In this document: positions 1 through 10,560 of the stretch, in pieces | Layout: the number at the start of each line of letters is the position of its first letter | Numbering within the stretch: the stretch's first letter is position 1 | Assembly: GCA_035578905.1 (NCBI GenBank) | Contig: JAQJVL010000031.1 | Coordinates: forward strand, 2,447,559 to 2,511,558 | Length of the DNA stretch: 64,000 nt | Direction of reading: 5' to 3' | From: Stictocephala bisonia | Taxonomy: Eukaryota > Arthropoda > Insecta > Hemiptera > Membracidae | Program-made: the position numbers and the translations under genes | Notes under the pieces: generated by a model | The model's input: only the letters and a program-made list of their open reading frames with translations | Databases searched by the model: none | What the model was told of the DNA's origin: nothing

Positions 1-61
1 TGAGCTGGACAATCACAGCTTTACTCATTTGGAGAAGGACAGTTTGGAAGATAGAGGAAAG
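1..61 (+). CDS. Possible internal exon (partial, cut by window edge)
   Basis: The frame beginning at base 2 is open for 20 codons (ELDNHSFTHLEKDSLEDRGK) and runs into a donor-like AAG|GTCAGT at 61/62. It ends in phase 0, which matches the phase-0 start of the zinc-finger exon at 2260, so the two could be consecutive exons of one gene. The stretch is short and has no recognisable domain, so this is tentative. Confidence 0.3.
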
Positions 62-2259
62 GTCAGTATTAGTTAATGAAAGGCCATATTACTTTTTTGG
101 AGGAGTCCATCTTAGTCTATTGATCTGTGAGGAGACTTATTCAGAAAGTGATGTGAAGAAGTAATAGAGTAGAAGGTGAACATTACTAATAAGTATTTGT
201 AATGAAGCTCAGGCTTTAAACCTGCCCTCTCTCTAACTCCGCTCAGATGTCTTAGATTGCTTGGCCATCAAACCTGCTCAGTATATTTCGATATATTTAT
301 AAATGATTCTATTATTGTTCTGTATTACTAGAAGGGGGTTTTTATTGTTAGATAAAATTGTTTCCGGACAGATTTATGTCAGTAAATATTTGAGAAACTT
401 ATTTTCTTAATTATCTTTTCAAGGTTTTTCTTTAGTTTTAGCAGGTGTGTCATTTATCATCAGAAAAAGCCTGCGTTACGACAACCTTGTTTTTTGAGTG
501 CTGAGGACATTTAATTGGGTGATTAAGACCAATCGGTTTACAGTAAAAATTTGAATTGGAGATCAGTAGCATGTGGCATGAATTGTCTTCTTGTTGGAGT
601 GCTTATTTGAACTTTTGTAACCTGATATGAGCGGGTGAAGTTTTGTAACCTGCTACCCACCCGCTTACCCATACACGTACAGTGGCATTGACCCACCTGC
701 CCACCCTTACATGCACACAGTGGTAGTGACCCACCCATGCACACAGTGGTATTGGTAGTAGCATTGTACGTGTATAGGTGGATGAGTGGATCAGTACCCA
801 CCAATAATCCAATATATTCTGTTGTATTTTATTTTATCCAATATGAAGTTATCATTGACATATTTTGAAAACAAGGAGATGGTACGGAATATATTTTTGT
901 TTATTTGTTATTTGTATATGGATGTGCTAGTAAAATCATAACTCGTCCTTTTGATGAATGCAAAGGAAAACTGGCTTCTTGCCTAATAAGGTGCCAGTAA
1001 CTATTAAAACTTTGTCACTCAAACCCACCCACCCAGCCCTCCATTGAAATACTATGTTATTTACCAATCCAGTAATAGTGGTATTGACCCACCCTGACAT
1101 CCATAGATAGTGTTATTTACCAGCCATCTTTAGATGTACAGTAAGTGTTATTATCCACAAACCATAAACATAAAGAGGTATAGACCCACCTCGTACCCAT
1201 ACATATAAAGTAATAGTACTGTGTTTGTCTATGTTATACTTGGCGCATTATTTCTATAAGTTTTACATACATCACTACTGAGCTGAGCAGTGGGAGTGAT
1301 GGCCAATCACAATCATGTAGGAGCGTCACCTTATCAATAGGCCGTCTATTAGAACTTTGATGATTTGGCTTGTCAGGTTTTGTCTTGGTCATATCAATTA
1401 TAGTGCTTTTTCCAGATTCACATGCTCATAGTTTTATATAATTATTTATCAAAATTGATTTTAAAAGTAGAGAATAAACACAAATGCACAGTTTGAAATT
1501 GATAGTTTGGGTGCATACTTTAAGAAGTTTTTATTTTTACTGTAATTTGTATTTTGTTGAAATACTGTTATCATGACATCTGATCTTACATAACATCTGA
1601 TAAACTGTTTAAATATAAATTACAGTGATACAGATTAAAGATTGATTAATCAATTAAAACACTAATTAGATACAGTAAATAACCAATAAAAACTATCCGG
1701 GACAAATTAAATTCAATAGATTAATGAAGGTTAGGATTTCGAACAGTTGCATACTTTACAAAAATAACCATAAACACAACATAATTCAGCATTAATATGA
1801 TTTTAAGCAATGTGCACTACAAATTATTTACAAAATTCTGTTTATATTTACTAGATATGTAAATGTTATATACATTTAATCACAGTTGTATTAAGACTGG
1901 TATGTAAACTATAGTAGGGAAATAAAACTAAAACTCACAGTCAACCTTTCACCCCTCAACATCAATGTCGAGCTATTCTTCTAGGAAGAAGCACTGAGGA
2001 AGCAGACAAGGAAGTGAACAATTGTTCATAAAAGGTCAGATGCCATCAAAGTCAGTCATAGCAGGTGAATGTTACTTATGCAGGGTACTACACAGCTCCC
2101 TGTCCCTCTACTGCTCTCTCTCAGTTCAAATTGCAACGGTTGCCAACTTACAGATATAATAAGACCAGTGTAACAGATTTGTCCTCTTAGGTGAGTTTGC
2201 TGATGTCCTATCACTACTTTTATAATAACTTAAAATATTTTAACACTGTGCTGTTTCAG
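62..2259. other. Intronic/intergenic AT-rich DNA
   Basis: No convincing exon or transposon ORF. It holds the C-rich minisatellite at 640-1200 and, at about 2175-2215, a segment with a donor-like GTGAGT that recurs near 30935-30980. If the candidate exon at 1-61 is real, this is its downstream intron. Confidence 0.4.
640..1200. repeat. Degenerate minisatellite, GACCCACC-type unit
   Basis: Repeats of a GACCCACC core with CATACAC and AGTGGTATTG spacers are visible at 660-790 and more loosely near 1020-1200. The complementary motif (GGTGGGTCAGTAACACTAT) recurs at 21390-21450, so this is a dispersed minisatellite family. Confidence 0.55.
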
Positions 2260-2670
2260 GTTCCACCGTACTACCCCTTCAGGCCCAAAATGGAATCACT
2301 CAACCCCTCCCCAGTATCATCAACAAGCACAATGGAATCACCAGACATGAAAGCAAGATCAAGAAAATGTGATATTCATAAATGTAATCATTGCAGTAAG
2401 GAATATGAGAATTTGGCAGATCTTCAGTCACATATGCAAAAACAACACAGCTCCGAGGGTGACCATTCAATTGAGACAGAAGTTAAAAAAGAGATTAAAC
2501 AAGAGACTGTTGAAGAAGAGGAAGTCAAAGAAGACGATAATAGTGATGATGAAGAACAGATCGATGTAGGAGACCACCATAGTGAAGAGCCGGTCAGAAC
2601 AGAGGAACCTTCACCGTGTTCAGAACTAGAACAAACCAACACACCAGAATGCCCAAAGAATTGTACATAA
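2260..2670 (+). CDS. C2H2 zinc-finger protein, 3'-terminal coding exon
   Basis: The acceptor CTGTTTCAG ends at 2259 and the exon opens in phase 0 (VPPYYPFRPK), reading 136 codons to TAA at 2668-2670. It contains one classical C2H2 finger, CNHCSKEYENLADLQSHMQKQH-like (C-x2-C-x12-H-x4-H), about 50 residues into the exon. A Lys/Glu patch follows (VKKEIKQE, resembling a SUMOylation psi-K-x-E site), then a strongly acidic Ser/Glu/Asp-rich tail. This fits the C-terminus of a nuclear DNA-binding or chromatin protein. I do not recognise the orthologue. It could be a separate gene upstream of GON4L or an alternative terminal exon; nothing here decides between them. The in-frame Met upstream at 2191 lies before the acceptor and probably is not used. 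Confidence 0.6.
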   Translation, partial: VPPYYPFRPKMESLNPSPVSSTSTMESPDMKARSRKCDIHKCNHCSKEYENLADLQSHMQKQHSSEGDHSIETEVKKEIKQETVEEEEVKEDDNSDDEEQIDVGDHHSEEPVRTEEPSPCSELEQTNTPECPKNCT

Positions 2671-2794
2671 ATTAATTAATTATTCGTTCATAACCTATAA
2701 AATAAGGTGCTTCATGGTAAAATCCGTCGTGAATAAGTAGATCCTAAAGTTTGCTATCTTATTTCACCATACTGAAATATAAAATGTAGGCTGC

Positions 2795-2800
2795 AATAAA
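2795..2800 (+). other. Polyadenylation signal AATAAA
   Basis: Canonical hexamer 125 bases after the stop codon of the zinc-finger exon, in the context CTGCAATAAAATC. Confidence 0.45.
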
Positions 2801-5004
2801 ATCTGTTTCCTAAAATGTGTAGAGATTTATAAAATTTACAAATTACACCGAAATTAACCCAAACTATAAATGTGGGCTATCCTGAATAAATTACATTGGT
2901 GTAAACAAGTTTATTAAGATATAATATTTTTAAATATCAAAAAATGGGTTTGTGTGCTTTTCAAATTTGATAGCACATAATTCAGACTTTGAAAAACATT
3001 TGTATCACAGTTTAAGAAGGAACAATTAATATATTGTTGAATGATAGGAATTGTAGAATAAATAAGAACTTACATACAAAACTAAACCAGTCACACATTT
3101 GCTTGAACACACTCATTCAAAATCCATATTTGCCCACATTGTCACAAATATGAAATAAGAATAAACAAATAAATATTCAGTTTTCCAATTAGTAGTATTG
3201 TTTTAAAATCTCCATCCAGACCTTAAATTAAATTTAACATATATTCGTCTAGCACTCTAAACTCATATACATGATTTGAATTTACCCTACAACCCTCAAA
3301 TACATATTACTACCACTTACATCTCATATCACTTTTTCATGACTGTTACAAACTCTACAACTTACTGTGAAAAGAGGTTATGAACACTTGAGGCATACTT
3401 ATATTAAAGTGTTAATGATAATCTGTAAATTTTAACGATATTTGTCTTAGAAGTTCCGCTAATAACTAACGGGTTTGCATACATAAACTGTTTTTAACTA
3501 TAAATTATGCCTTCTCACTTAATCTCAATCATTAGTGTTTAATCATTGAAATATGTAAGTAATATAAACGATTTTTGCCAGTAAGTAATGGAGAATTCCA
3601 GGTGAATTTCCAATAAAAATTTGTAAACTTACGCTTACAAAATATGTTACTTACAACACATTTTCTTTAGGTAATATTCCTTTTTTAAGAAAATTAAACC
3701 CCTTTTCTAGATAAAATAGTCTCAGAGCCCAAAATTTAACAGAGAACGTCCAAATGTGTTAAAATGTCCAAAGATTTCTGTAACTAGCTTAGTTGTAAAT
3801 AGTAATTTTATAAATACATATATATGTATAAATGTTTTGACATATTATATTTAGATTATCTGTGATAGTTATCTCTACCTGAATAGCTGTATTATAATTT
3901 TGCTACCTACTTTTTTAATAATGCCTTACATAATTAGTAATATGTTATATAAGTAATTATTACTTGATTAATTAATATATATTCCTTAATTAATGTAAGT
4001 ATAGTGATTCTTTTAAGGTGGAATAGATGTTGTTTTATAGAATGAGCTGTAAATATTGTTTTAGTTGACTTTTTGTTTACTAATTTTTGTTTCAATGTTA
4101 AGAAATAACACTTTAATGTATTGACTAGTACTGTAAGTAAACAGGAGCGGTATAACTTCCATTTCAATTTGCTATTAAAGCATGTCCTATTTAAAAATAC
4201 TTTATTTTATGAAATACAGATAACAATGCAGGAGCAACAATTTATAATTCATTATAGATAGTTTATTATTATTTTTAAGATAGTTTAAATAATAATATAA
4301 ACTGTTAAAATATAAAACTTCCTTTTGACAGAAAATTGCATTACAGCTAAAACACTTTCTGAATTTAAAATTCGAACCATTAAAATACATAATAAAACTA
4401 TAATACAGCATAGTATAAAGAAAAAGCCAAAATTGTATACCAAAAATCATATGTTTCGTATTGGTAGTTTATAAAAAATGTATCATTTAAGAGACAAATG
4501 TCTCATAAGAACTGTTGCAGCTGTCTGGAAATAAGTACATGCTGATTATATTTTGCTGTTTCCATTTTAGAACTATGGGTTGCCTGTCTATGCTGTTGGA
4601 TTTTTATTATGTTTGTGTTAAATAGCATGATTTAAAAAAAGTACAAACTTACTACAATTTTATTATTATATTTAAATCATCAACTAATAATTTTGTAAAC
4701 AGTTTCTTAGTTGTTTTTATAATTTTCAATTTTCAAAGTGGAATAAATAATAAAAATGTAAAATGTATTTTTCATTTGAACAGTTTTAATAAAACAGTTA
4801 TTCTGTAACTGTTTTTATTATGTTTATGTTTCTTTTTTGTTTGAACTGTTGTATTGTTAATCTTTTTAATATTATTAATTTGAAAAATATTAATCCTGAT
4901 TTTTTATGTTGGTTAAATTATCTTATTACATTTGTTATATTATTGTATCGTAATTTTGTTGTTATGTTGATTTATAAGCCAAAGTATATTAAAATGTGAA
5001 CTGC

Positions 5005-5010
5005 AATAAA
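5005..5010 (+). other. Distal polyadenylation signal AATAAA (candidate)
   Basis: Canonical hexamer in the context CTGCAATAAAGTTC, followed within 20 bases by a T/G-rich stretch. It is the last one before the LINE/hAT composite starts. Confidence 0.3.
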
Positions 5011-5261
5011 GTTCTCTATTTCTAGTCTGTTTAAAGTTTATTTCCTTTATTTTTCTCATTACTATCTTAACCATATTAACAGTTCCAAGAAAGTATGTAT
5101 GTGAATTTTGTCATATGGGTTTGATAAACCAACCGAGTTAGCATTATCTTGAAACTTACAAAGCTGTAAATTGTATAGAAAAGATTCTTATTTTTCAGAT
5201 TGTATATAGGGATAGGGATGAGTTACTGAGCTTATTCATCAGTTAGGATAGGGATCAGTTA

Positions 5262-5350
5262 CTTACTTACTCCCATGGCTATTTATACCCTAGATTATAT
5301 TTGGCTTCACCAACTGTCTGCCTCCAATTCTTCTGATCTTCTGTATCCTC
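5262..5350 (-). mobile_element. LINE 3' end, left part (split by hAT element)
   Basis: CTTACTTACTCCCATGGC and the following 70 bases closely resemble the 3' end of the LINE copy at 57892-58484 on the same strand. The alignment stops exactly where the hAT terminal repeat CAGAGGCGGCTCC begins, and resumes after 9896. The LINE is therefore older than the hAT insertion. Confidence 0.65.
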
Positions 5351-5869
5351 CAGAGGCGGCTCCAGGGGGGGGGGCAGTAGGGGCAATTGCCCCCCCCCCC
5401 CCCGAAACCCCAGGAAGATTGGTTTTTTAATTAAAATTTTTAAAGTTTTTAGGTCAAAATTAAACGCAAATTTTTCTTGTTATTTCCTAAGTTTTTAGAA
5501 TCCTGTCTTTTGGTAAATTTCATAGGCAAAACTGAAAATGTTTTTGATAAATATTGGTGTAAGGAGTTTGCTTATAAAACTCATGTGGCGTTGGTAGTTC
5601 CTTCGTAAATATAGTAGTCGCAATATGCATGGTAACGTACTCGTACTTATTACACGAGTGGGTGGTAGCACTGTCTAATTCCTAATCCCCCTCTCCTCTC
5701 TTCACACACCTCACACTCACAGTCTCCCACTACTTCTCAAGCCAACTCAGAAATAGGCAGTTTGAGGTTAGGTGGAATATTCGCTGTGTTAAGTGTGCTG
5801 TATCGAAGTTGTTTGATGTTTTGTACTTGATGTGATCTGTTGAGTTTGTGTGCAAGCCTTCAACTTAAA

Positions 5870-5875
5870 ATGGAG
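5870..5875 (+). CDS. hAT transposase, coding part of exon 1
   Basis: ATGGAG is followed directly by the strong donor GTAAGTGTG. The 1,070-base intron (5876-6945) ends in TTTTATTTTCAG and rejoins in frame at GGG AAC CCT, adding 13 residues (with KKRK, a nuclear-localisation-like basic cluster) ahead of the first in-frame Met at 6979. The GC-richer 170 bases upstream are plausible 5' UTR/promoter. Confidence 0.6.
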
Positions 5876-6945
5876 GTAAGTGTGTACATTTTAAATAGTT
5901 TCCTACATATGACCAATAAAGAATTATTTTACGCTTATTCTTGAATGAAAACACTTGTACCGGTTACCGGTAAGCCCATAACAAAACTCGCTTTTGTAAA
6001 GTTAACTTTAGCTTACTTTGTATTAACTGAGATCTAGCTATCGATCTATGCGGTTTAAAAAACCCCTTAACATTCAGTTATAATTTATACACAATTCTTT
6101 GTAGCACCGCAGTTCGATACTCGATATGCAATTCACTAGGCCTAGGCCCCTGCAAGCCGCGTTTTCAGCAGACATCTACTGTATTGTAGTATGGGATAGT
6201 ATTGGTGGCTTCCGTGGCTCGCTAAAAACTGTGTCTCAAGGGGATGGCGGAATCGAGTATCCTCTCTCCAAGGTCAAACAAGACAACGATTCTCTCGCTC
6301 GCCACCATCGATATGAACAATAACAACTAGATTGCGAACTTTGCTCAGCTGGCAGAGCCTTTTTCAGGTGTTGCGTTTTACAGATTGAAGGCTGCCATCG
6401 TGGCACTCTCGCCGCGTATTACCTTACCGTTAGAGCGGCCCGTTCTATTGTTGTAAGGTAGTTAGCTATTCACGTATTTTGGTTTTTACTGTTTATTAAT
6501 AACGTTATTTTTTGTTGAGATAAAAAAAGAATTGGTTGGTAAGGAAATATTTTGAAAGAGCCTAATAAAAGATTAACGTCACCAACAAATTCATTGGAAT
6601 TAATGTTAATATTTATTTAGTGAGGGTTCTTAAAACTTTACAAATAGAAGGAATTGTCAAAGATCAATGGCTGAAATTAGTTTCCCATTTTACTTGACTT
6701 GAGTATTATGTCAGTACCATTATAATATGTATAATATTATTAATTGCTCCATTTCGTAAACATGTTTTCGAATATAGACAATCCGAGATAAATTTAGTAT
6801 CCAAATAATTTTTGAGTTCGTAATGCATTCTTTCATTATCATTTTATATTTTCGTAATTCATTCTATATTTCAATCTTATTCAATGGCAAATATTAATCT
6901 AGCCAAAATAGTTTTGCTTAGACTAACTCTTAATTTTATTTTCAG

Positions 6946-9552
6946 GGGAACCCTTTAAAAAAAAGGAAAGCTCAGCCAATGCCAAGATCAATTGATTCTT
7001 ATTTTGCTAAGACTCCGAAAATATCAACAGTTGTAAACGTGCCTGATCAGCAATGTGCGTCAACTAGTCTAACTGTTCAAGCTGTAAATAGCTCAAGCAC
7101 TGGTTTTGATGTTAGTCAAAGTGGCATTGATTCAGTTGAACAGGAACCATTGCTATCATCAGAGCCACCAGATTTAGGAGGAACCAACGGTGAGGTAAAA
7201 GAAATTTCAACGTCAACCTTGAATGATTTAAAACCTTTACCAAAACCAAATACTGATTCGACTCATGAAAATGATATTGGACACTTCATAAACTCTAACA
7301 TAGTAAGTGATTTAACAAAATACAACTTACTTAAAAACCATTGGAAACCTTCAACAAATTATGCATTCCCATTCTCCGTGCACAAAGTTAACGGAAAGGA
7401 AGTTAAACGTTTCCTCGGACTACAACATTTTGAAAATCATAATTGGCTAGTTCTATCACACATAAAACAAGGGCTTTTTTGTAAATATTGCGTTCTGTTT
7501 GCTGGTGAGAAAGTCGGGCACAACAAAGGCGTAAATTTACAAAAATTTGTTAAGAAACCAGTAATCACATTTTCAAAACTTCTGGGAAAAGATGGATTCT
7601 TGACAACACATGAAAATACACAGTACCACAAAACATGTGTTCAGGCAAGTCAAGATTTTGTAAGAACGTTTGAGGCACCAGAGGCTGAAATTATCAATCA
7701 GATAAACAAACAACGTCTTGAGCAAGTTGAGGAGAACAGGGCAAGATTACGGCCCATAATTGAGACAATCCTATTTTTAGGACGGCAAAACATCCCTTTG
7801 CGAGGCCACCGTGACGATGGACTGCTAGATGATGAGGCAAGGCCTTCCAATGACGGCAATTTTAGAGAGCTTTTGAAATTTAAAGTTGCCAGTGGTGACG
7901 ATAATCTAAAAATGCACTTGGCAACTGCCTCAGCAAGAGCCACTTATATTGGTAAAAATACCCAAAATGACATCATCAACTGCTGTGGCGAAGAGATTAC
8001 ACAAATAATAATTGAACGAGTACGTCAAGCAGGTTATTATTCTATTTTATTTGACGAGACAACTGATATTTCTCACACTGAGCAACTGTCATTTAGTATT
8101 CGCTACATTCACGATGGAGCAATACATGAAGATTTTTTGAAGTTTGTTGATGCCTATGCTGATTCATCTACGATTGGGCCTGATGATGACCCGCTAACTG
8201 AGCGCAAGCTTTCCGGCAAAGTTTTGGGGACTATTGTGTTGAATATCATGAAAGAACTTAACCTTGATCTGAATTTATGTGTCGGCATAGGAACAGATAG
8301 CTGCAGTGTGATGGCTTCAGAAGTCCTAGGTGCTGTAAAGGAAATAAGTGGCCAAGCAACAAATGCACGTAGAATACCATGCTACAATCATGCCCTTAAC
8401 AATTCTTTGTCAAAATCTAGTACAGTTGTGAATGTTAGGAACGCAGTAGGTATTATGAAGTCCGTTATTTCGTTTTTCAATATGTCAGCAAAAAGAAACT
8501 TTGTTATCAAGAACATACTGGAACTGCAATTATCAGGACTTTGCGAGACAAGATGGGCTGAGAGACACGATGGTGTCCTACAATTTAAAATGTACTTTAC
8601 ACAAATTGTAGAGGCCCTCACTCGTATTTCAACTTGGAAAGACACGCAGACATCCTCAAAAGCGACATCTCTACTTCATGCACTATGTTCACCAGAATTC
8701 ATAATTTCAACCTTCTGCTTAGTGGATATCTTCCAAGTAACACTGCCAATAAGCAGATTTCTGCAGTTGCCGTCTTTGGATCTTAACCGAGCATCGAGTG
8801 CAATCCAAAACACTCTTTCTACATTGGAAAACAAGAGAAGAGACTGTGAAGAAGTTTTCTCAAAGATTTTCTCGGAAGCTAAAGAGGTGGCTGGTTTAGT
8901 CGAGATTGAAATAAAAGTACCCCGGACAGTTGGCAAGCAAACTAATAGGGCAAATTATGTCAGCTGCACCCCAGAAGATTACTATAGACGAGCAATATAT
9001 ATTCCATTAGTCGAAAATATTTGTGAAGACATTAAAGGAAGATTTTCGAATTCGACCTTACAATGCTTTGGCTTAAGGAACTTGTTGCCCAAGGTGCTAC
9101 AGTTTGAAGAAGAACAAAGTTTCCAAACAAAGCAAGATCAATTAGAAAAGACCTTGGAGCAGTTTTCTCCGCTGTTTCATGAAGAAAAGAAAATGCTTAT
9201 TCTTAAGTTCAAAGGTGAACTTGAACTTTGGGCCAACAAATGGAGACATGAGAGTGATGAAAAAATCCCAGAAAAGGTTATAGACGTGTTCAACTACTGT
9301 GACGAAGATTTTTACCCAACAATAAAATCCCTTTTAAAAATTCTTGCTACTCTACCAGTCAGTGTTGCTTCGGCCGAACGTTCGTTCTCCACTTTAAGAA
9401 GAATGAAGACGTGGCTGCGCTCGAGGATGACTGAAGTTCGTTTGACCGGACTGTGCTTGTTGCACGTGCACAAAGATGTTGAACTGGACATTGAGAAACT
9501 CATTGACAGGTTTTCAAAAGGCAAAACTAGACGACTTGATTTTGTAATTTAG
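6946..9552 (+). CDS. hAT transposase, main exon (zinc finger MYM-type 1-like)
   Basis: Encodes 868 residues (857 from the Met at 6979) without a stop; with exon 1 the protein is 870 residues. Visible in order: a basic N-terminus and Ser/Thr-rich linker; a TTF-type BED-like zinc finger around residues 168-230 (GLFCKYCVLF, then HENTQYHKTC); a DUF4371-type core; a likely first catalytic Asp in LFDETTDIS near 370; a second in GIGTDSCSVM near 452; the W-containing CETRWAERHD segment; and a C-terminal hAT dimerisation block near 800-850 (LPVSVASAERSFSTLRRMKT, then LTGLCLLHVH). This is a cut-and-paste DDE transposase acting on the ends of the host element. AATAAA signals follow at 9602 and 9610. Many genomes annotate domesticated relatives as ZMYM1, but the flanking termini show this copy is still a transposon. 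Confidence 0.88.
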   Translation, partial: GNPLKKRKAQPMPRSIDSYFAKTPKISTVVNVPDQQCASTSLTVQAVNSSSTGFDVSQSGIDSVEQEPLLSSEPPDLGGTNGEVKEISTSTLNDLKPLPKPNTDSTHENDIGHFINSNIVSDLTKYNLLKNHWKPSTNYAFPFSVHKVNGKEVKRFLGLQHFENHNWLVLSHIKQGLFCKYCVLFAGEKVGHNKGVNLQKFVKKPVITFSKLLGKDGFLTTHENTQYHKTCVQASQDFVRTFEAPEAEIINQINKQRLEQVEENRARLRPIIETILFLGRQNIPLRGHRDDGLLDDEARPSNDGNFRELLKFKVASGDDNLKMHLATASARATYIGKNTQNDIINCCGEEITQIIIERVRQAGYYSILFDETTDISHTEQLSFSIRYIHDGAIHEDFLKFVDAYADSSTIGPDDDPLTERKLSGKVLGTIVLNIMKELNLDLNLCVGIGTDSCSVMASEVLGAVKEISGQATNARRIPCYNHALNNSLSKSSTVVNVRNAVGIMKSVISFFNMSAKRNFVIKNILELQLSGLCETRWAERHDGVLQFKMYFTQIVEALTRISTWKDTQTSSKATSLLHALCSPEFIISTFCLVDIFQVTLPISRFLQLPSLDLNRASSAIQNTLSTLENKRRDCEEVFSKIFSEAKEVAGLVEIEIKVPRTVGKQTNRANYVSCTPEDYYRRAIYIPLVENICEDIKGRFSNSTLQCFGLRNLLPKVLQFEEEQSFQTKQDQLEKTLEQFSPLFHEEKKMLILKFKGELELWANKWRHESDEKIPEKVIDVFNYCDEDFYPTIKSLLKILATLPVSVASAERSFSTLRRMKTWLRSRMTEVRLTGLCLLHVHKDVELDIEKLIDRFSKGKTRRLDFVI

Positions 9553-9896
9553 ACCACTATTTTAAGTTTCATACTTCAAGTTAAGTAACAAAAGGATGTA
9601 AAATAAATCAATAAAAAATTTCAATTCGTTCTTGGATTGTGTGTAGCTTCTTTCTTCCTATATCATTTTAGCTATTGGTATTATTGCTGCTTAAATCAAA
9701 ATGCATCAAGATTACTTAAAAGCCTAGTTAATGTCTCATATTTCAGTTAAAATCTGGTGAAACCATTTTGTTAAAAAACGTGCTACTTAATAAAATATGC
9801 TTCAAACTCATGGGTAAAGTATCCTTAAAATACGCTAAAAACAATTAAATTTATCAAAAAATTTCTAAGCCCGGGGGAGGCCCCCCGGACCCCCCG

Positions 9897-10560
9897 CGAT
9901 CACTTCATCCTTCCATCTCATTTTCGGTCGGCCTGAAGATCGTCTTACACTTGAGTTTTCTTTCCAAACTTGTTTTAATAGAGTCTCTTATTTTCGTTTT
10001 ATGATGTGTCCTGCCTGTCGTAATATCCAAAACTTGGCTTCAGCCATAACGTCTGGAGAGTTAAAAAGATTCCTGATTTCTCTATTATGTTTTATTCTCC
10101 AAATTCCATTTTCTCTTATGGGTCCAAACACTTTCCTTAATACTTTATTTTCGAAAATGATTAGCTTTTCTGTACTTTTGTTGTTATTATTTTGATAACC
10201 CATGGTTCAGCTCCGTAGAGAAGGATTGGTCTTATTCTGGTTTTATAAATTTTTAGTTTGGTTTTGTGAGATAAAACTTTTCACATTAACAGTTTATTTA
10301 GGACAAACATACTTCTATTGGCTGATTTTATTCTGCTTTGTATTTCATATGATATACTATTGTTTGTATTTGTTATATAGTACCAAGGTATTTAAAATCA
10401 TTTCTTTGTCAAAAATGTGATCTTCAATTATAATGTTTCTAGCATTATCAGGGTTTCAGATCACATGCTCATTCACTGCTAGCAATACTATGTCATCTGC
10501 AAAGGCCAGTACTGATATCTTAAATTAAAAAGAATGGGGGATAGGTCATCTTGTCTTACA
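9897..10560 (-). pseudogene. LINE reverse-transcriptase 3' part (continuation of 5262 fragment)
   Basis: Read on the minus strand this encodes a broken RT C-terminal region. The segment KLIIFENKVLRKVFGPIREN (9988-10203) parallels KLIMFKNRVLRKIFGPTLEN in the 57913 copy. Near 10440-10560 decayed versions of the FADD box and of the preceding QGD-SPILFNL motif can be read with stops. It is the RT part of the LINE whose 3' end lies at 5262-5350, interrupted by the hAT element. Confidence 0.65.

Larger units (their letters stand above)
2671..5261. other. Long AT-rich tract, probable 3' UTR and intergenic DNA
   Basis: No ORF of interest and no clear transposon. AATAAA signals occur at 2795-2800 and 5005-5010. 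The second is preceded by a similar CTGCAATAAA context, so alternative polyadenylation giving a short and a 2.3-kb-longer 3' UTR is possible. The tract is very poor in GC compared with the flanking exon. Confidence 0.4.
5351..9896 (+). mobile_element. Autonomous hAT-superfamily transposon (ZMYM/TTF type)
   Basis: The left end CAGAGGCGGCTCCAGG is typical of ZMYM/TTF-class hAT termini. It is followed by a G-rich run and a run of about 14 C at 5389-5403 that can pair with it. The right end carries the matching G/C block (GGGGGAGGCCCCCC then GGACCCCCC) at 9873-9895, but the outermost bases expected after it are absent, so the right terminal repeat is incomplete. No 8-bp TSD can be read: about 26 bases of the flanking LINE are missing compared with the 57892 copy. 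The element encodes one two-exon transposase with an uninterrupted frame. That suggests recent arrival, or a copy competent for transposase expression even if its right end is impaired. Confidence 0.8.

Noticed and set aside
2191..2259. Met start for the zinc-finger exon at 2191
   Set aside because: A strong acceptor at 2259 separates it, and the residues before it are hydrophobic and intron-like (YHYFYNNLKYFN).
3934..4450. Minus-strand frames of 77 and 82 codons
   Set aside because: Composition is that of AT-rich DNA (Leu, Ile, Tyr, Asn, Lys), with no motif and no splice support.
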